Shown here piece by piece: positions 26,227 to 34,428 of a DNA stretch of 64,000 bases. A model generated the notes under the pieces. It made no database searches. It worked only from the letters and a program-made list of their open reading frames with translations, and was not told the DNA's origin. Source of the DNA: an uncultured Dorea sp. (lineage in GTDB: Bacteria; Bacillota; Clostridia; Lachnospirales; Lachnospiraceae). The first letter of the stretch is position 1; each line of letters opens with the position of its first letter. Made by a program: the position numbers and the translations under genes. The stretch spans positions 114,606 through 178,605 of the forward strand of contig UQRE01000001.1 in NCBI GenBank assembly GCA_900543415.1. Direction: 5' to 3'.

Positions 26227-27642
26227 TTGGAAAGAGTAAATCGTTGGAAAACATACACCAATGAGCAGTTGGAGGAAGTGGAAAAAGTCAGCAGCCGCTA
26301 TAAGAGCTGTCTGGATGCCGGAAAGACAGAGAGAGAAAGCGTCAGTCTTGCAGTTGATATGGCGAAAGAAGCCGGCTACAAAGATCTTGCGGAATATGTA
26401 AAAGAAAATGCAGAACTCAAATGCGGTGATAAAGTATATGTCAATCAGATGGGGAAAGCGCTTGCACTGTTTCAGATTGGCGAGGAACCATTAGAGAAAG
26501 GCATGAATATTCTTGGCGCTCATGTGGATTCTCCGAGACTGGATGTGAAGCAGAATCCGTTATATGAAGAGTCAGAGCTTGCATATCTTGACACACATTA
26601 CTATGGCGGAATTAAGAAATATCAATGGGCAGCCATCCCTCTTGCGCTGCATGGAACAGTGGCAAAAAAGGACGGCACGACTGTGGATATCACAATCGGA
26701 GAGAAAGAGGACGATCCGGTACTTGTAATCTCTGATCTTCTGATTCATTTGGCAGGAGAACAGATGGAGAAAAAAGCCAGTGTTGTGATTGAAGGAGAAG
26801 TTCTGGATGTACTGGTGGGCTCAAGACCGCTTGTGAATAAGAAAGAAAACGAAGAAGCAGGTGAAGAAAAACAGGAAAAAGATCAGGTGAAAGCTATGAT
26901 CCTTCGCTATCTGAAAGAAACTTATGACATAGAGGAAGAGGATTTCCTTTCCGCAGAATTAGAAGTGGTTCCGGCTGGGAAGGCGAGAGATTGCGGGCTT
27001 GACAGAAGTATGATCCTTGCTTACGGACAGGATGACAGAATCTGTGCATTTACGTCTTTATTTGCCATGTTGGAAGTGAAGAATCCAAGACGCACAAGTT
27101 GTTGCCTTTTAGTAGACAAAGAGGAAGTCGGAAGCGTGGGCGCAACGGGAATGCACTCCAAATTTTTCGAAAATGCAGTGGCAGAGATTATGGCGTTGAC
27201 GGTTGGAGAATCTGATCTGAAAGTGAGACGCGCCCTCCAGAATTCTTATATGCTGTCTTCAGACGTGAGTGCGGCATATGATCCGATGTTTGCCGGTGTG
27301 TTTGAGAAGAAAAATGCGGCATTTTTCGGAAATGGATTGTGCCTTAATAAATATACCGGAAGTCGTGGGAAAAGTGGTTCCAGTGATGCAAATGCTGAGT
27401 ATATCGGGAAATTAAGAGGTGTCTTTGACGGGGCAGACGTAGCCTTCCAGACAGCGGAACTCGGTAAAGTAGATAAAGGCGGCGGCGGAACGATCGCCTA
27501 TATTATGGCAAATTATGGAATGAATGTCATCGACAGTGGAATGGCAGTATTGTCTATGCATGCGCCTTGGGAAATTGCAAGTAAAGCGGATATTTACGAG
27601 GGCTATCGCGGATACAAAGCGTTTTTAGAGAAAATGGAGTAA
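26227..27642 (+). CDS. M18 family zinc aminopeptidase
   Basis: Cytoplasmic metallopeptidase that removes N-terminal residues, often acidic or neutral, from peptides. 471 residues with the M18 metal-site segments LGAHVDSPRLDVKQNPLYE, YGQDDRICAF, LVDKEEVGSVGATGMHSKF, SSDVSAAYDP and the last histidine in SMHAPWEIASK. A TTG start is chosen because GGAGGG lies 7 bases upstream and no ATG fits before the conserved WKTYTNEQLEEV region. A basic/acidic insertion (NKKENEEAGEEKQEKDQ) lies near residue 205. It has its own promoter. Confidence 0.92.
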   Translation: MERVNRWKTYTNEQLEEVEKVSSRYKSCLDAGKTERESVSLAVDMAKEAGYKDLAEYVKENAELKCGDKVYVNQMGKALALFQIGEEPLEKGMNILGAHVDSPRLDVKQNPLYEESELAYLDTHYYGGIKKYQWAAIPLALHGTVAKKDGTTVDITIGEKEDDPVLVISDLLIHLAGEQMEKKASVVIEGEVLDVLVGSRPLVNKKENEEAGEEKQEKDQVKAMILRYLKETYDIEEEDFLSAELEVVPAGKARDCGLDRSMILAYGQDDRICAFTSLFAMLEVKNPRRTSCCLLVDKEEVGSVGATGMHSKFFENAVAEIMALTVGESDLKVRRALQNSYMLSSDVSAAYDPMFAGVFEKKNAAFFGNGLCLNKYTGSRGKSGSSDANAEYIGKLRGVFDGADVAFQTAELGKVDKGGGGTIAYIMANYGMNVIDSGMAVLSMHAPWEIASKADIYEGYRGYKAFLEKME

Positions 27643-27668
27643 GGGGAAGCGAAAAATTTTGAAAACAC

Positions 27669-27699
27669 TTGACTGTAAACAAGGTTTATAGTTTATGAT
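27669..27699 (+). promoter_or_regulatory. MerR-type promoter and operator
   Basis: TTGACT (27669-27674) and TATGAT (27694-27699) are separated by 19 bases, the long spacer typical of MerR-activated promoters. The spacer holds a dyad, ACTGTAAAC (27672-27680) and GTTTATAGT (27684-27692), 8 of 9 positions complementary. It is directly upstream of a MerR gene, so autoregulation is likely. Confidence 0.85.
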
Positions 27700-27729
27700 T
27701 TCCTTAACAAGGAAAGGCAGGTGTTAGAT

Positions 27730-28824
27730 ATGACGATACAAGAAGTAGAAAAGCTTGCGGGAATGACAAGAGCCAATATTCGATTTTATGAAAAAGAAGG
27801 ATTGATCACACCGGAACGAAACGAAGCCAATAACTATAGGGCGTATAGTAACAGAGACGTAGAGGTGCTCCGTAAGATCAAACATCTGAGAATTCTTGGA
27901 ATTTCGGTAAAGGATATTAAAAGAATCATTGAAAACGAATTGGAACTTCCGGAAGCAACAGAATATAGATTAGAAGAGCTGAAAGAAGAAAAAAAGAATC
28001 TGGAAGAGATCGAGTGGATGTGCCGATATATCAGACAGCATAATGTTCAGTACGAGACGATGGACAGTGAAGTGTTTGAAGAGAAGATGGGGCGTCTCAC
28101 GGAAGTATTCAAAGATGTGCTCAGTATGGACACGGAGAAAGAATATATTACAGTGCGTCAATTAAATCGGACCATAGGGCTGATTTTAATCTATGGATTT
28201 GTTTTAAGCGCTGTGTTAAGTTTCTTTTTTGGAAATATATTCCGAAACGGACATTTCACATGGCTTTTCGCGGCGTGGTGTATCATTTCTATTGCGACAG
28301 AGCTGGTCTTTCAATGTACATCAAAGCTTGGAATTCAATTTGTATTGTTCCAGATATTAGCACTCCTTCTGGCGCCTGCTGTACACGCATTTATCGGAAT
28401 GGGCGTCATGGGGCTTCAAGTGATAACGAAGGAACAGGTGGCGCTGGAGTTTCTGCTGATTGCAATCTTTTTACTTCTGATATTATTGATCAGTATGAAG
28501 AAGAGAGAGTTTTTGCGAAATTACAGAAATACAGCTGTGGCAGCGGTGATATATAGTGCGCTGGCAGCAGTTGGTCTGTATTTTTCTATAGGCAACAGGA
28601 AAGCATTTTTGATACTCACTGTAATCTTAATATTGGTGAATGTATTTACAGGCTTCGGTTGGGTATCTGCGAATTTGAACAAAGAAAATTATACCCGTTT
28701 CTATGCAGTCACTTCGGCAGCAGCTATGTTTAATGTTGTATCACTTCTTCTTAGCCAGCAGGGCAGAAATATGCAGGGTGGAAGATGGAAGGATGCAAAT
28801 GCTGTAGCTGGAAGAAAAAGATAG
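27730..28824 (+). CDS. Membrane-bound MerR family regulator
   Basis: 364 residues. The N-terminal MerR winged helix (TIQEVEKLAGMTRANIRFYEK, 2-22; NYRAYSNRDVEVLRKIKHLR, 35-54) is followed by a coiled coil (about 75-105) and then, unusually, six or seven hydrophobic helices from about 149 to 345 in place of a soluble ligand domain. It may sense a membrane or lipophilic signal, and it would act while attached to the membrane. The ATG at 27730 is preferred over a GTG at 27721 because of AGGTG spacing. uraA starts 67 bases downstream. Confidence 0.85.
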   Translation: MTIQEVEKLAGMTRANIRFYEKEGLITPERNEANNYRAYSNRDVEVLRKIKHLRILGISVKDIKRIIENELELPEATEYRLEELKEEKKNLEEIEWMCRYIRQHNVQYETMDSEVFEEKMGRLTEVFKDVLSMDTEKEYITVRQLNRTIGLILIYGFVLSAVLSFFFGNIFRNGHFTWLFAAWCIISIATELVFQCTSKLGIQFVLFQILALLLAPAVHAFIGMGVMGLQVITKEQVALEFLLIAIFLLLILLISMKKREFLRNYRNTAVAAVIYSALAAVGLYFSIGNRKAFLILTVILILVNVFTGFGWVSANLNKENYTRFYAVTSAAAMFNVVSLLLSQQGRNMQGGRWKDANAVAGRKR

Positions 28825-28828
28825 TTTC

Positions 28829-28887
28829 TTTCCTCCTGCTTGTATGATAGAATATAAAAAGTGAGAGTTCATACAAGTAGGAGGAAA
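28829..28887 (+). promoter_or_regulatory. 19-bp inverted repeat that can occlude the uraA ribosome site
   Basis: TTTCCTCCTGCTTGTATGA (28829-28847) pairs with TCATACAAGTAGGAGGAAA (28869-28887) with a single mismatch around a 21-base loop. The right arm contains the AGGAGG of uraA. RNA that includes both arms, as from merR read-through, would bury the ribosome site. A TATGAT in the left arm (28843-28848) could be the -10 of a uraA promoter whose transcript would lack the left arm. Confidence 0.75.
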
Positions 28888-28891
28888 TCAA

Positions 28892-30154
28892 ATGGAAAAT
28901 CAGAGAATTATTCAAGTTGAGGATAAGGTACCTTTTCAGTTACTGCTTCCTCTGAGTATTCAGCATATGTTCGCAATGTTTGGAGCGTCTGTGCTGGTAC
29001 CGTTTATTTTTGGTATCAATCCGGCAATCGTGTTATTCATGAACGGAGTTGGTACCTTAATTTTTATCGCGGTGACGAAAGGACAGGCTCCGGCTTATCT
29101 TGGCTCCAGTTTCGCGTTTCTTGCTCCGGCGGGAATTGTCATTGCTGAAATGGGCTATGAATATGCACTTGGTGGTTTTGTTGCAGTAGGATTTTGTGGC
29201 TGCGTTCTTTCTTTTATTATTTATAAATGTGGGACAGACTGGATTGATATTGTTCTGCCCCCGGCGGCGATGGGTCCGGTTGTAGCTTTGATCGGATTGG
29301 AATTATCCGGTTCTGCGGCAAGTAATGCAGGACTTCTGGATGAAACACTCGATATGAAGAATGTGATTGTGTTTGCGGTAACGCTCGGTGTTGCAGTATT
29401 TGGAAATATTTTATTTCGGGGCTTTTTATCTGTCATTCCGATTCTGATTGCGGTAATTGCGGGATATATCGCGGCACTTGCCTGCGGAATTCTTGATTTT
29501 TCTCAAGTGGCAGAGGCGGCATGGTTCGCGGTTCCGAACTTTCAGACACCGAAGTTCGATTTGGGAGCGATCATGATGATCCTGCCGGTGCTTCTGGTTA
29601 TTACTTCAGAGCATATCGGGCATCAAGTTGTGACAAGCAAAATTGTAGGACGTGATCTTCTCAAGAAGCCGGGACTCCACCGTTCATTATTCGGTGATAA
29701 TTTTTCGACCATGTTATCTGGTTTGATCGGCTCCGTGCCAACAACAACCTATGGGGAGAATATCGGAGTGATGGCTGTAACTAAGGTGTACAGTGTGCGA
29801 GTGATCGGCGGAGCGGCAGTGCTGTCTATCATTTGTTCCTTTGTAGGAAAACTGGCAATGTTGATCCAGACCATTCCGGGACCTGTGATCGGGGGAATCT
29901 CCTTCCTTCTGTACGGAATGATCGGAGCTTCAGGTATTCGTATTCTTGTGGATTCGCAGGTGGATTACGGACGCTCCAGAAATCTGATGTTGACCTCAAT
30001 TGTGTTTGTGACAGGTCTGTCCGGTATCAAAGTGAATTTCGGCAACATCCAGCTTACAGGAATGGTGCTTGCATGTGTAGTTGCCATGATTTTAAGTCTG
30101 ATTTTCTATATCCTTGATAAATTGAAACTGACCAATGACCGAGAAGAAGCATAG
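28892..30154 (+). CDS. uraA: Uracil permease (NCS2/UraA family)
   Basis: 420-residue membrane transporter with about 12-14 helices. NCS2 signatures include LLPLSIQHMFAMFGASVLVP at the start, the segment VITSEHIGHQV (with the conserved Glu/His) and SVPTTTYGENIGVMAVTKVY. It takes up uracil with a proton. AGGAGG precedes the ATG but lies within the inverted repeat described separately. I see no PyrR-type attenuator. Confidence 0.93.
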   Translation: MENQRIIQVEDKVPFQLLLPLSIQHMFAMFGASVLVPFIFGINPAIVLFMNGVGTLIFIAVTKGQAPAYLGSSFAFLAPAGIVIAEMGYEYALGGFVAVGFCGCVLSFIIYKCGTDWIDIVLPPAAMGPVVALIGLELSGSAASNAGLLDETLDMKNVIVFAVTLGVAVFGNILFRGFLSVIPILIAVIAGYIAALACGILDFSQVAEAAWFAVPNFQTPKFDLGAIMMILPVLLVITSEHIGHQVVTSKIVGRDLLKKPGLHRSLFGDNFSTMLSGLIGSVPTTTYGENIGVMAVTKVYSVRVIGGAAVLSIICSFVGKLAMLIQTIPGPVIGGISFLLYGMIGASGIRILVDSQVDYGRSRNLMLTSIVFVTGLSGIKVNFGNIQLTGMVLACVVAMILSLIFYILDKLKLTNDREEA

Positions 30155-30162
30155 ATAAAGTG

Positions 30163-30194
30163 TGTACATTGCCTTGTTTGTACATTGCCTTGTT
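30163..30194. repeat. Perfect 16-bp tandem duplication
   Basis: TGTACATTGCCTTGTT occurs twice, back to back (30163-30178 and 30179-30194), just after uraA and before the rplJ promoter. Confidence 0.9.
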
Positions 30195-30222
30195 GGTATT
30201 GCGCAAGTTTTGATAAAAAATA

Positions 30223-30251
30223 TTGACAAAACTTGTATTGTATGGTAATCT
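30223..30251 (+). promoter_or_regulatory. Promoter of the rplJ-rplL operon
   Basis: TTGACA (30223-30228), 17 bases, TAATCT (30246-30251), directly before the L10 leader. Confidence 0.85.
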
Positions 30252-30256
30252 AACTA

Positions 30257-30377
30257 AAGTTGCCGAAGACAGCAGGTGCGTGAGCGTAAGTTGAGAAACG
30301 CCTGCCGAGGAAAGTTAGATTCTGTTATGAGTGAATTTACAGCGCCTTTGTGTCTTTGGATGCGGAGGCGTTTTTTT
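30257..30377 (+). ncRNA. Ribosomal protein L10 leader with terminator
   Basis: The leader between promoter and rplJ shows the arrangement of the L10 leader of Firmicutes: GCCGAAGACAGCAGGTGCG, then an AACGCCTGCCGAGG strand that pairs with the GCAGGTGCG region, and a final GCGCCT...GAGGCG hairpin with seven T (30342-30377). Free L10 (with L12) binds the leader and represses its own operon. Boundaries are approximate. Confidence 0.85.
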
Positions 30378-30416
30378 GGCAGCATACCTAAAATAATATA
30401 AGGAGGTGCACCATTC

Positions 30417-30980
30417 GTGGCAAAAGTTGAATTAAAACAACCTATCGTACAGGCTATTGCAGAAGATGTCAAAGATGCAGCAAGTGTTGTATTAGTTGAC
30501 TACCGTGGATTAACTGTTGCAGAAGATACAGCTCTTCGTAAAGAGTTAAGAGACGCAGGAATCATCTACAAAGTTTGTAAAAACACAATGATGAAGAGAG
30601 CTTTTGAAGGAACTGATTTCGCACAGTTGGATGAGCATTTGGAAGGACCAAGCGCCCTTGCAATCTCTAAAGACGACGCTACAGCTCCTGCAAGAATTTT
30701 ATGCAAATTCGCTAAAAATGCGAAAGCTCTTGAATTAAAAGCAGGTGTGATTGAAGGTACAGTATATGATGTAGATGGTCTTACAGAGTTATCCAAGATC
30801 CCATCAAGAGAAGAGTTACTGTCCAAGTTACTTGGAAGCTTACAGTCACCAATTACAAATCTTGCTCGTGTTCTTAATCAGATCGCAGAGCAGGGCGGCG
30901 CTGAGAACTGTGAAGCTGCTCCGGCAGAAGAAGCAGTAGAAGAGGCTCCGGCAGAAGAAGCTCCAGCAACAGAGGAGTAA
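30417..30980 (+). CDS. rplJ: 50S ribosomal protein L10
   Basis: Stalk base protein that anchors L7/L12 dimers and binds 23S rRNA with L11. 187 residues: the conserved N-terminal rRNA-binding domain (VVLVDYRGLTVAEDTALRKE, YKVCKNTMMKRAFEGT), the helical L7/L12-binding region and a low-complexity acidic Ala/Pro/Glu tail (about 163-187) that makes it longer than usual. GTG start with AGGAGGTGCACC upstream. Regulated by the L10 leader. Confidence 0.96.
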   Translation: MAKVELKQPIVQAIAEDVKDAASVVLVDYRGLTVAEDTALRKELRDAGIIYKVCKNTMMKRAFEGTDFAQLDEHLEGPSALAISKDDATAPARILCKFAKNAKALELKAGVIEGTVYDVDGLTELSKIPSREELLSKLLGSLQSPITNLARVLNQIAEQGGAENCEAAPAEEAVEEAPAEEAPATEE

Positions 30981-31018
30981 GATTAAAAAATAAAAATTAT
31001 TAAATGGAGGATAATAAA

Positions 31019-31396
31019 ATGGCAAAATTAACAACAGCTGAATTTATTGATGCAATCAAAGAGTTATCAGTATTAGAATTAAATGATTTAGTAAAAGCTT
31101 GTGAAGAAGAGTTCGGTGTTTCAGCAGCAGCAGGAGTAGTAGTTGCAGCAGCAGGCGGAGAAGCAGCAGGCGGAGAAGCAGAGAAAGATGAGTTCGATGT
31201 AGAATTAGTAGCTGCTGGAGCATCTAAGGTTAAAGTTATCAAAGTTGTTCGTGAGATCACAGGACTTGGACTGAAAGAAGCTAAAGAAGTAGTTGACGGA
31301 GCTCCAAAGGTAATCAAAGAAGGCGCTTCTAAAGCAGAGGCTGAGGAAATCAAAGCTAAACTTGAGGCAGAGGGTGCTGAAGTTAACCTTAAATAA
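31019..31396 (+). CDS. rplL: 50S ribosomal protein L7/L12
   Basis: Flexible stalk protein that recruits translation GTPases. 125 residues: N-terminal dimerisation domain (MAKLTTAEFIDAIKELSVLE), an Ala/Gly hinge (about 40-58) and the C-terminal factor-binding domain ending with LGLKEAKEVVDGAPKVIKEG and EAEEIKAKLEAEGAEV. The start is the ATG at 31019 after TGGAGG, not an upstream in-frame start. Terminator follows. Confidence 0.97.
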   Translation: MAKLTTAEFIDAIKELSVLELNDLVKACEEEFGVSAAAGVVVAAAGGEAAGGEAEKDEFDVELVAAGASKVKVIKVVREITGLGLKEAKEVVDGAPKVIKEGASKAEAEEIKAKLEAEGAEVNLK

Positions 31397-31416
31397 TTGT
31401 ATTATATTAGGTGAAA

Positions 31417-31453
31417 TAAAACACTGTGTGAGCAATTCACACAGTGTTTTTTT
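31417..31453 (+). terminator. Terminator of rplJ-rplL
   Basis: ACACTGTGTGA and TCACACAGTGT pair around GCAAT, followed by seven T. Confidence 0.92.
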
Positions 31454-31496
31454 AGTTGAGAAACCGGGTATTCATTATGAAAGTGACCGACTTATA

Positions 31497-32477
31497 TCAC
31501 ATAAATAGCTGCAAAATGATCTGAATGATCCAGAACAGAACGTAGAGAATCATGCCTACGTTTAAGAAAATGACAGAAAACCGTTTCTCTTTTGGAATAA
31601 AGAGCTCGGCTGGAATCAGTCGGAAGCGCTTCCAATTTGTTACAAGAAGAACGATACCTGAGATTACAAGTCCGAACACAACAATCAAGTAGGGAATGAC
31701 GATAGCCAGTGGAAGCAGCATCCCCAGAAGAAAGTGAAAACCGTTCATGGCAGAAGAACCGCCCTCCAGGGTAGAGATTGCGTCAAGGAAAAACAGGCTT
31801 CCGACGGAACCCATGAAATTCAGAGCCATGTGAAGGTAGATGGTATAACGAAGACGTCCTGTTTTGACATAGATAAATGCCCAGAATGCGCCAACGAGGA
31901 AAGTGTATACAAACTGATTCAGATTGCCGTGGAACAGTCCGAACATCAGCCCGGACAGGAAAATAGCAGTCCCTTCCCCATAGCGGATGGTCCGGTCGAC
32001 CAGAAGCTTGCGGAAAATCCATTCTTCCAGGGCAGGGGCAAGTAATACCATAACGAAGAGGGCGGTCAGAGGGTTAAGTTCGGAAACAAGATCTGCAATA
32101 GCATCGTCTACCGGAGAACCCTTGATAATGCCTATAATATTTGTGAAAAACTGCCCGGCAAGATTACTCAGATACATGAGAGCGTAAGAAATCGCGAAAG
32201 CTCCCAGAAGCTGAGTAGGTTTCATGTTATGCTTTTTCATCTGCACACCGGGTACCTGTCGAATCAACAGACTGGTCAGCGGAAAGGCTATGGCATAAGT
32301 CGGGAGCATAGAGACAAGCAGCGAAAGATTCGGATTGTCAAGAAGGGACGGAGCAAAAGCAAGTACCAACATGGAGACAGCAACCTGTACACCGATAATG
32401 ATAAGCGCTCCAAAAAAGTACATAAGTCCCAATGATGAAAAGTGTTTTTTATAAGTTTTCAGTAGTTCATAGTTCAT
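31497..32477 (-). CDS. CPBP family intramembrane metalloprotease
   Basis: 326-residue membrane protein with about eight helices and the CPBP (Abi/CAAX-like) motifs: EExxxR in EEWIFRKLL (151-156), FxxxH in FGLFHGN (H183) and HMALNF further on. Such proteins cleave within membranes or process peptides and are often linked to bacteriocin immunity, but no bacteriocin gene is nearby. ATG preceded by GGGGAGACACCT on the minus strand. It is divergent from the phosphate transporter and convergent with rplL. Confidence 0.88.
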   Translation of the reverse strand: MNYELLKTYKKHFSSLGLMYFFGALIIIGVQVAVSMLVLAFAPSLLDNPNLSLLVSMLPTYAIAFPLTSLLIRQVPGVQMKKHNMKPTQLLGAFAISYALMYLSNLAGQFFTNIIGIIKGSPVDDAIADLVSELNPLTALFVMVLLAPALEEWIFRKLLVDRTIRYGEGTAIFLSGLMFGLFHGNLNQFVYTFLVGAFWAFIYVKTGRLRYTIYLHMALNFMGSVGSLFFLDAISTLEGGSSAMNGFHFLLGMLLPLAIVIPYLIVVFGLVISGIVLLVTNWKRFRLIPAELFIPKEKRFSVIFLNVGMILYVLFWIIQIILQLFM

Positions 32478-32653
32478 AGGTGTCTCCCCTTTTATCCGGA
32501 AATCGATAGTTCCTTTATCAGATGGTTTGTATGATGAAAATATCTAAATCATAATATAAATATTATCATATGTGAAGTCCAAATATGCAAGAAAAAAATA
32601 ATGAAGAAAGTGTGAAGACCTTCTGAAAAAGAAAGGTTAAAAATGTAAAAGAT

Positions 32654-32721
32654 TTTACATAGATTCAACATAACTCTGACAGAGAATTTTACATAGAGTA
32701 TGTATATTGAAATGGTAAAAT
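32654..32721 (+). promoter_or_regulatory. PhoP-box-like array and promoter of the Na/Pi cotransporter
   Basis: Hexamers TTTACA (32654-32659), TCAACA (32665-32670) and CTGACA (32676-32681) recur every 11 bases, with a further TTTACA at 32688-32693 (one base out of register). This is the TT(A/T/C)ACA-N5 tandem arrangement bound by PhoP of Firmicutes. A TAAAAT -10 lies at 32716-32721 without a good -35, as expected for an activated promoter. The gene it serves is a phosphate transporter. The segment ATTTTACATAGA is also directly repeated (32652, 32686). Confidence 0.7.
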
Positions 32722-32748
32722 CGAAAGTTTGTATGTGAGGAGAAAGTG

Positions 32749-34428
32749 ATGAACGAGAAAATACAGATTGCATTTGGCTTACTTGGAGGACTGGCTATTT
32801 TTATTTACGGAATGAACATGATGAGTGAATGCCTTCAGAAGGCTGCCGGGGAGAAGATGAGAAGTATACTTGCGCTTCTTACGAAGAATCCGGTGATGGG
32901 AGTGCTTGCAGGCGCTCTTACGACAGCAGTGCTTCAGAGCAGCAGTGCAACGACAGTAATGGCAATTGGTTTTGTAAGCGCCGGTTTTATGAACCTTCCG
33001 CAGGCAATATCTATTATTATCGGCGCCAATATCGGTACAACAATGACAGCGCAGATCATAGCATTTAAGCTCAGTGACTATATTTATGCAATTATCTTTG
33101 CAGGATTTATTATTTCATTTCTTGTGAAGTCGGAAAAAGTAAAAAATATCGGGCAGACGATTTTTGCGTTTGGTTTATTATTCCTTGGAATAGAGACCAT
33201 GGGAAGCGTGATGAAACCATTGGCAGACAGTCCTGTTTTTACGGAGATGATCGCCAGGGTATCGGATGTTCCGATTCTGGGTGTAGCTGTTGGTACATTG
33301 ATGACACTTGTGGTGCAGAGCAGTAGTGCGACGGTTGCGGTATTACAGAATTTTGCATCACAGGCAGGCCCGGACGGGGTGACGAGTGTGATCGGTCTCG
33401 CCGGTGCGATTCCTATTTTATTCGGAGATAATATCGGAACGACGATCACGGCGGTTCTGGCAAGCATCGGACAGACGAAGGATGCAAAGAGAACGGCGGT
33501 AGCACACTGTGTGTTTAATATCTCAGGTACGTTTTTGTTTATCTGGTTTGTAGGTCCGTTTGCAAAACTTATTCAGATGATTTCGCCGAAAGGACCGGAG
33601 ATTGAAGTAATCTCAAGACAGATTGCAAATGCGCATACGGTATTTAACTGTGTCATGACATTGATCTGGGTGCCGCTTATCTGGCTCATGGTGAAAATTG
33701 TCATGCGTATTATTCCCGACGGACGGAAAGAACAGTATAGTTTGTCGGAGCCTTTGTATCTTGATGAGAAGCTGATCGGACAGCCTACGGCAGCCTTACA
33801 ACTGGTGGCAAAAGAAGTGCTTCACTGCAGCGAGATTGTAAGGGATATGATCAGACAGACGAGAGAAGCGCTGAAAAATGAAGAAAAGAAAGAGATTGAG
33901 GATGTGCATTGCAAATTAGACGCAGTAAAGAGTCTTCATGCACGAATCACACAATATTTGACGGATCTGTTCGCCTCCGGATCATTAAATGAGGAACAGG
34001 CATCCCAGAGTGCCGGAATCATGTATGTGCTCAGTGACGTTGACCGTATGGGGATTCTGTGCGGTGAAGTTGCCGGAGGAATCAAAGAAAAGATGGAGAA
34101 AAAGTATAAGTATTCGAAAGAGGCAATGAAGGATCTCGGGAAAAGTCTTGAACTGATTGAAACGATGTACAGTGAAGTCCTGGAAGCAATTGTGAGTGGA
34201 AAGTTAGAGCATGCGAAAGAGCTCGTTAAGAAACGAGAGAAGATCATGGAGCTTGATATTAGTATGAGAAAAGCACATATGAGTCGGGTAAGTAAGGGAA
34301 AATGCGATGCAAGTCTTACCGCGCCGTTTAACAGTATCCTGTACAGCATTGACCGTATGGGTAACAGCTGTGTAAATATTGCGGATACTGTTCAAGGGCA
34401 GCTAGAGCTTAATTCTTTTCAAGCATAA
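32749..34428 (+). CDS. Na+/phosphate cotransporter (NptA-like) with PhoU-like domain
   Basis: 559 residues. Two repeated membrane halves each carry the QSSSAT motif (QSSSATT at 63-69; QSSSATVAVLQNFAS later) with GANIGTT and GDNIGTT, as in Na/Pi-II cotransporters. The C-terminal about 200 residues form a PhoU-like helical bundle in the cytoplasm. It likely imports inorganic phosphate with Na+. Start ATG at 32749 after GAGGAG, one codon after a GTG. Its last 20 bases overlap the convergent HAD gene. The upstream PhoP-like array suggests induction on phosphate shortage. Confidence 0.9.
   Translation: MNEKIQIAFGLLGGLAIFIYGMNMMSECLQKAAGEKMRSILALLTKNPVMGVLAGALTTAVLQSSSATTVMAIGFVSAGFMNLPQAISIIIGANIGTTMTAQIIAFKLSDYIYAIIFAGFIISFLVKSEKVKNIGQTIFAFGLLFLGIETMGSVMKPLADSPVFTEMIARVSDVPILGVAVGTLMTLVVQSSSATVAVLQNFASQAGPDGVTSVIGLAGAIPILFGDNIGTTITAVLASIGQTKDAKRTAVAHCVFNISGTFLFIWFVGPFAKLIQMISPKGPEIEVISRQIANAHTVFNCVMTLIWVPLIWLMVKIVMRIIPDGRKEQYSLSEPLYLDEKLIGQPTAALQLVAKEVLHCSEIVRDMIRQTREALKNEEKKEIEDVHCKLDAVKSLHARITQYLTDLFASGSLNEEQASQSAGIMYVLSDVDRMGILCGEVAGGIKEKMEKKYKYSKEAMKDLGKSLELIETMYSEVLEAIVSGKLEHAKELVKKREKIMELDISMRKAHMSRVSKGKCDASLTAPFNSILYSIDRMGNSCVNIADTVQGQLELNSFQA

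Noticed and set aside
28829..28891. PyrR-type attenuator before uraA
   Set aside because: No PyrR-binding loop sequence and no T-run terminator are present; the structure is a ribosome-site hairpin.
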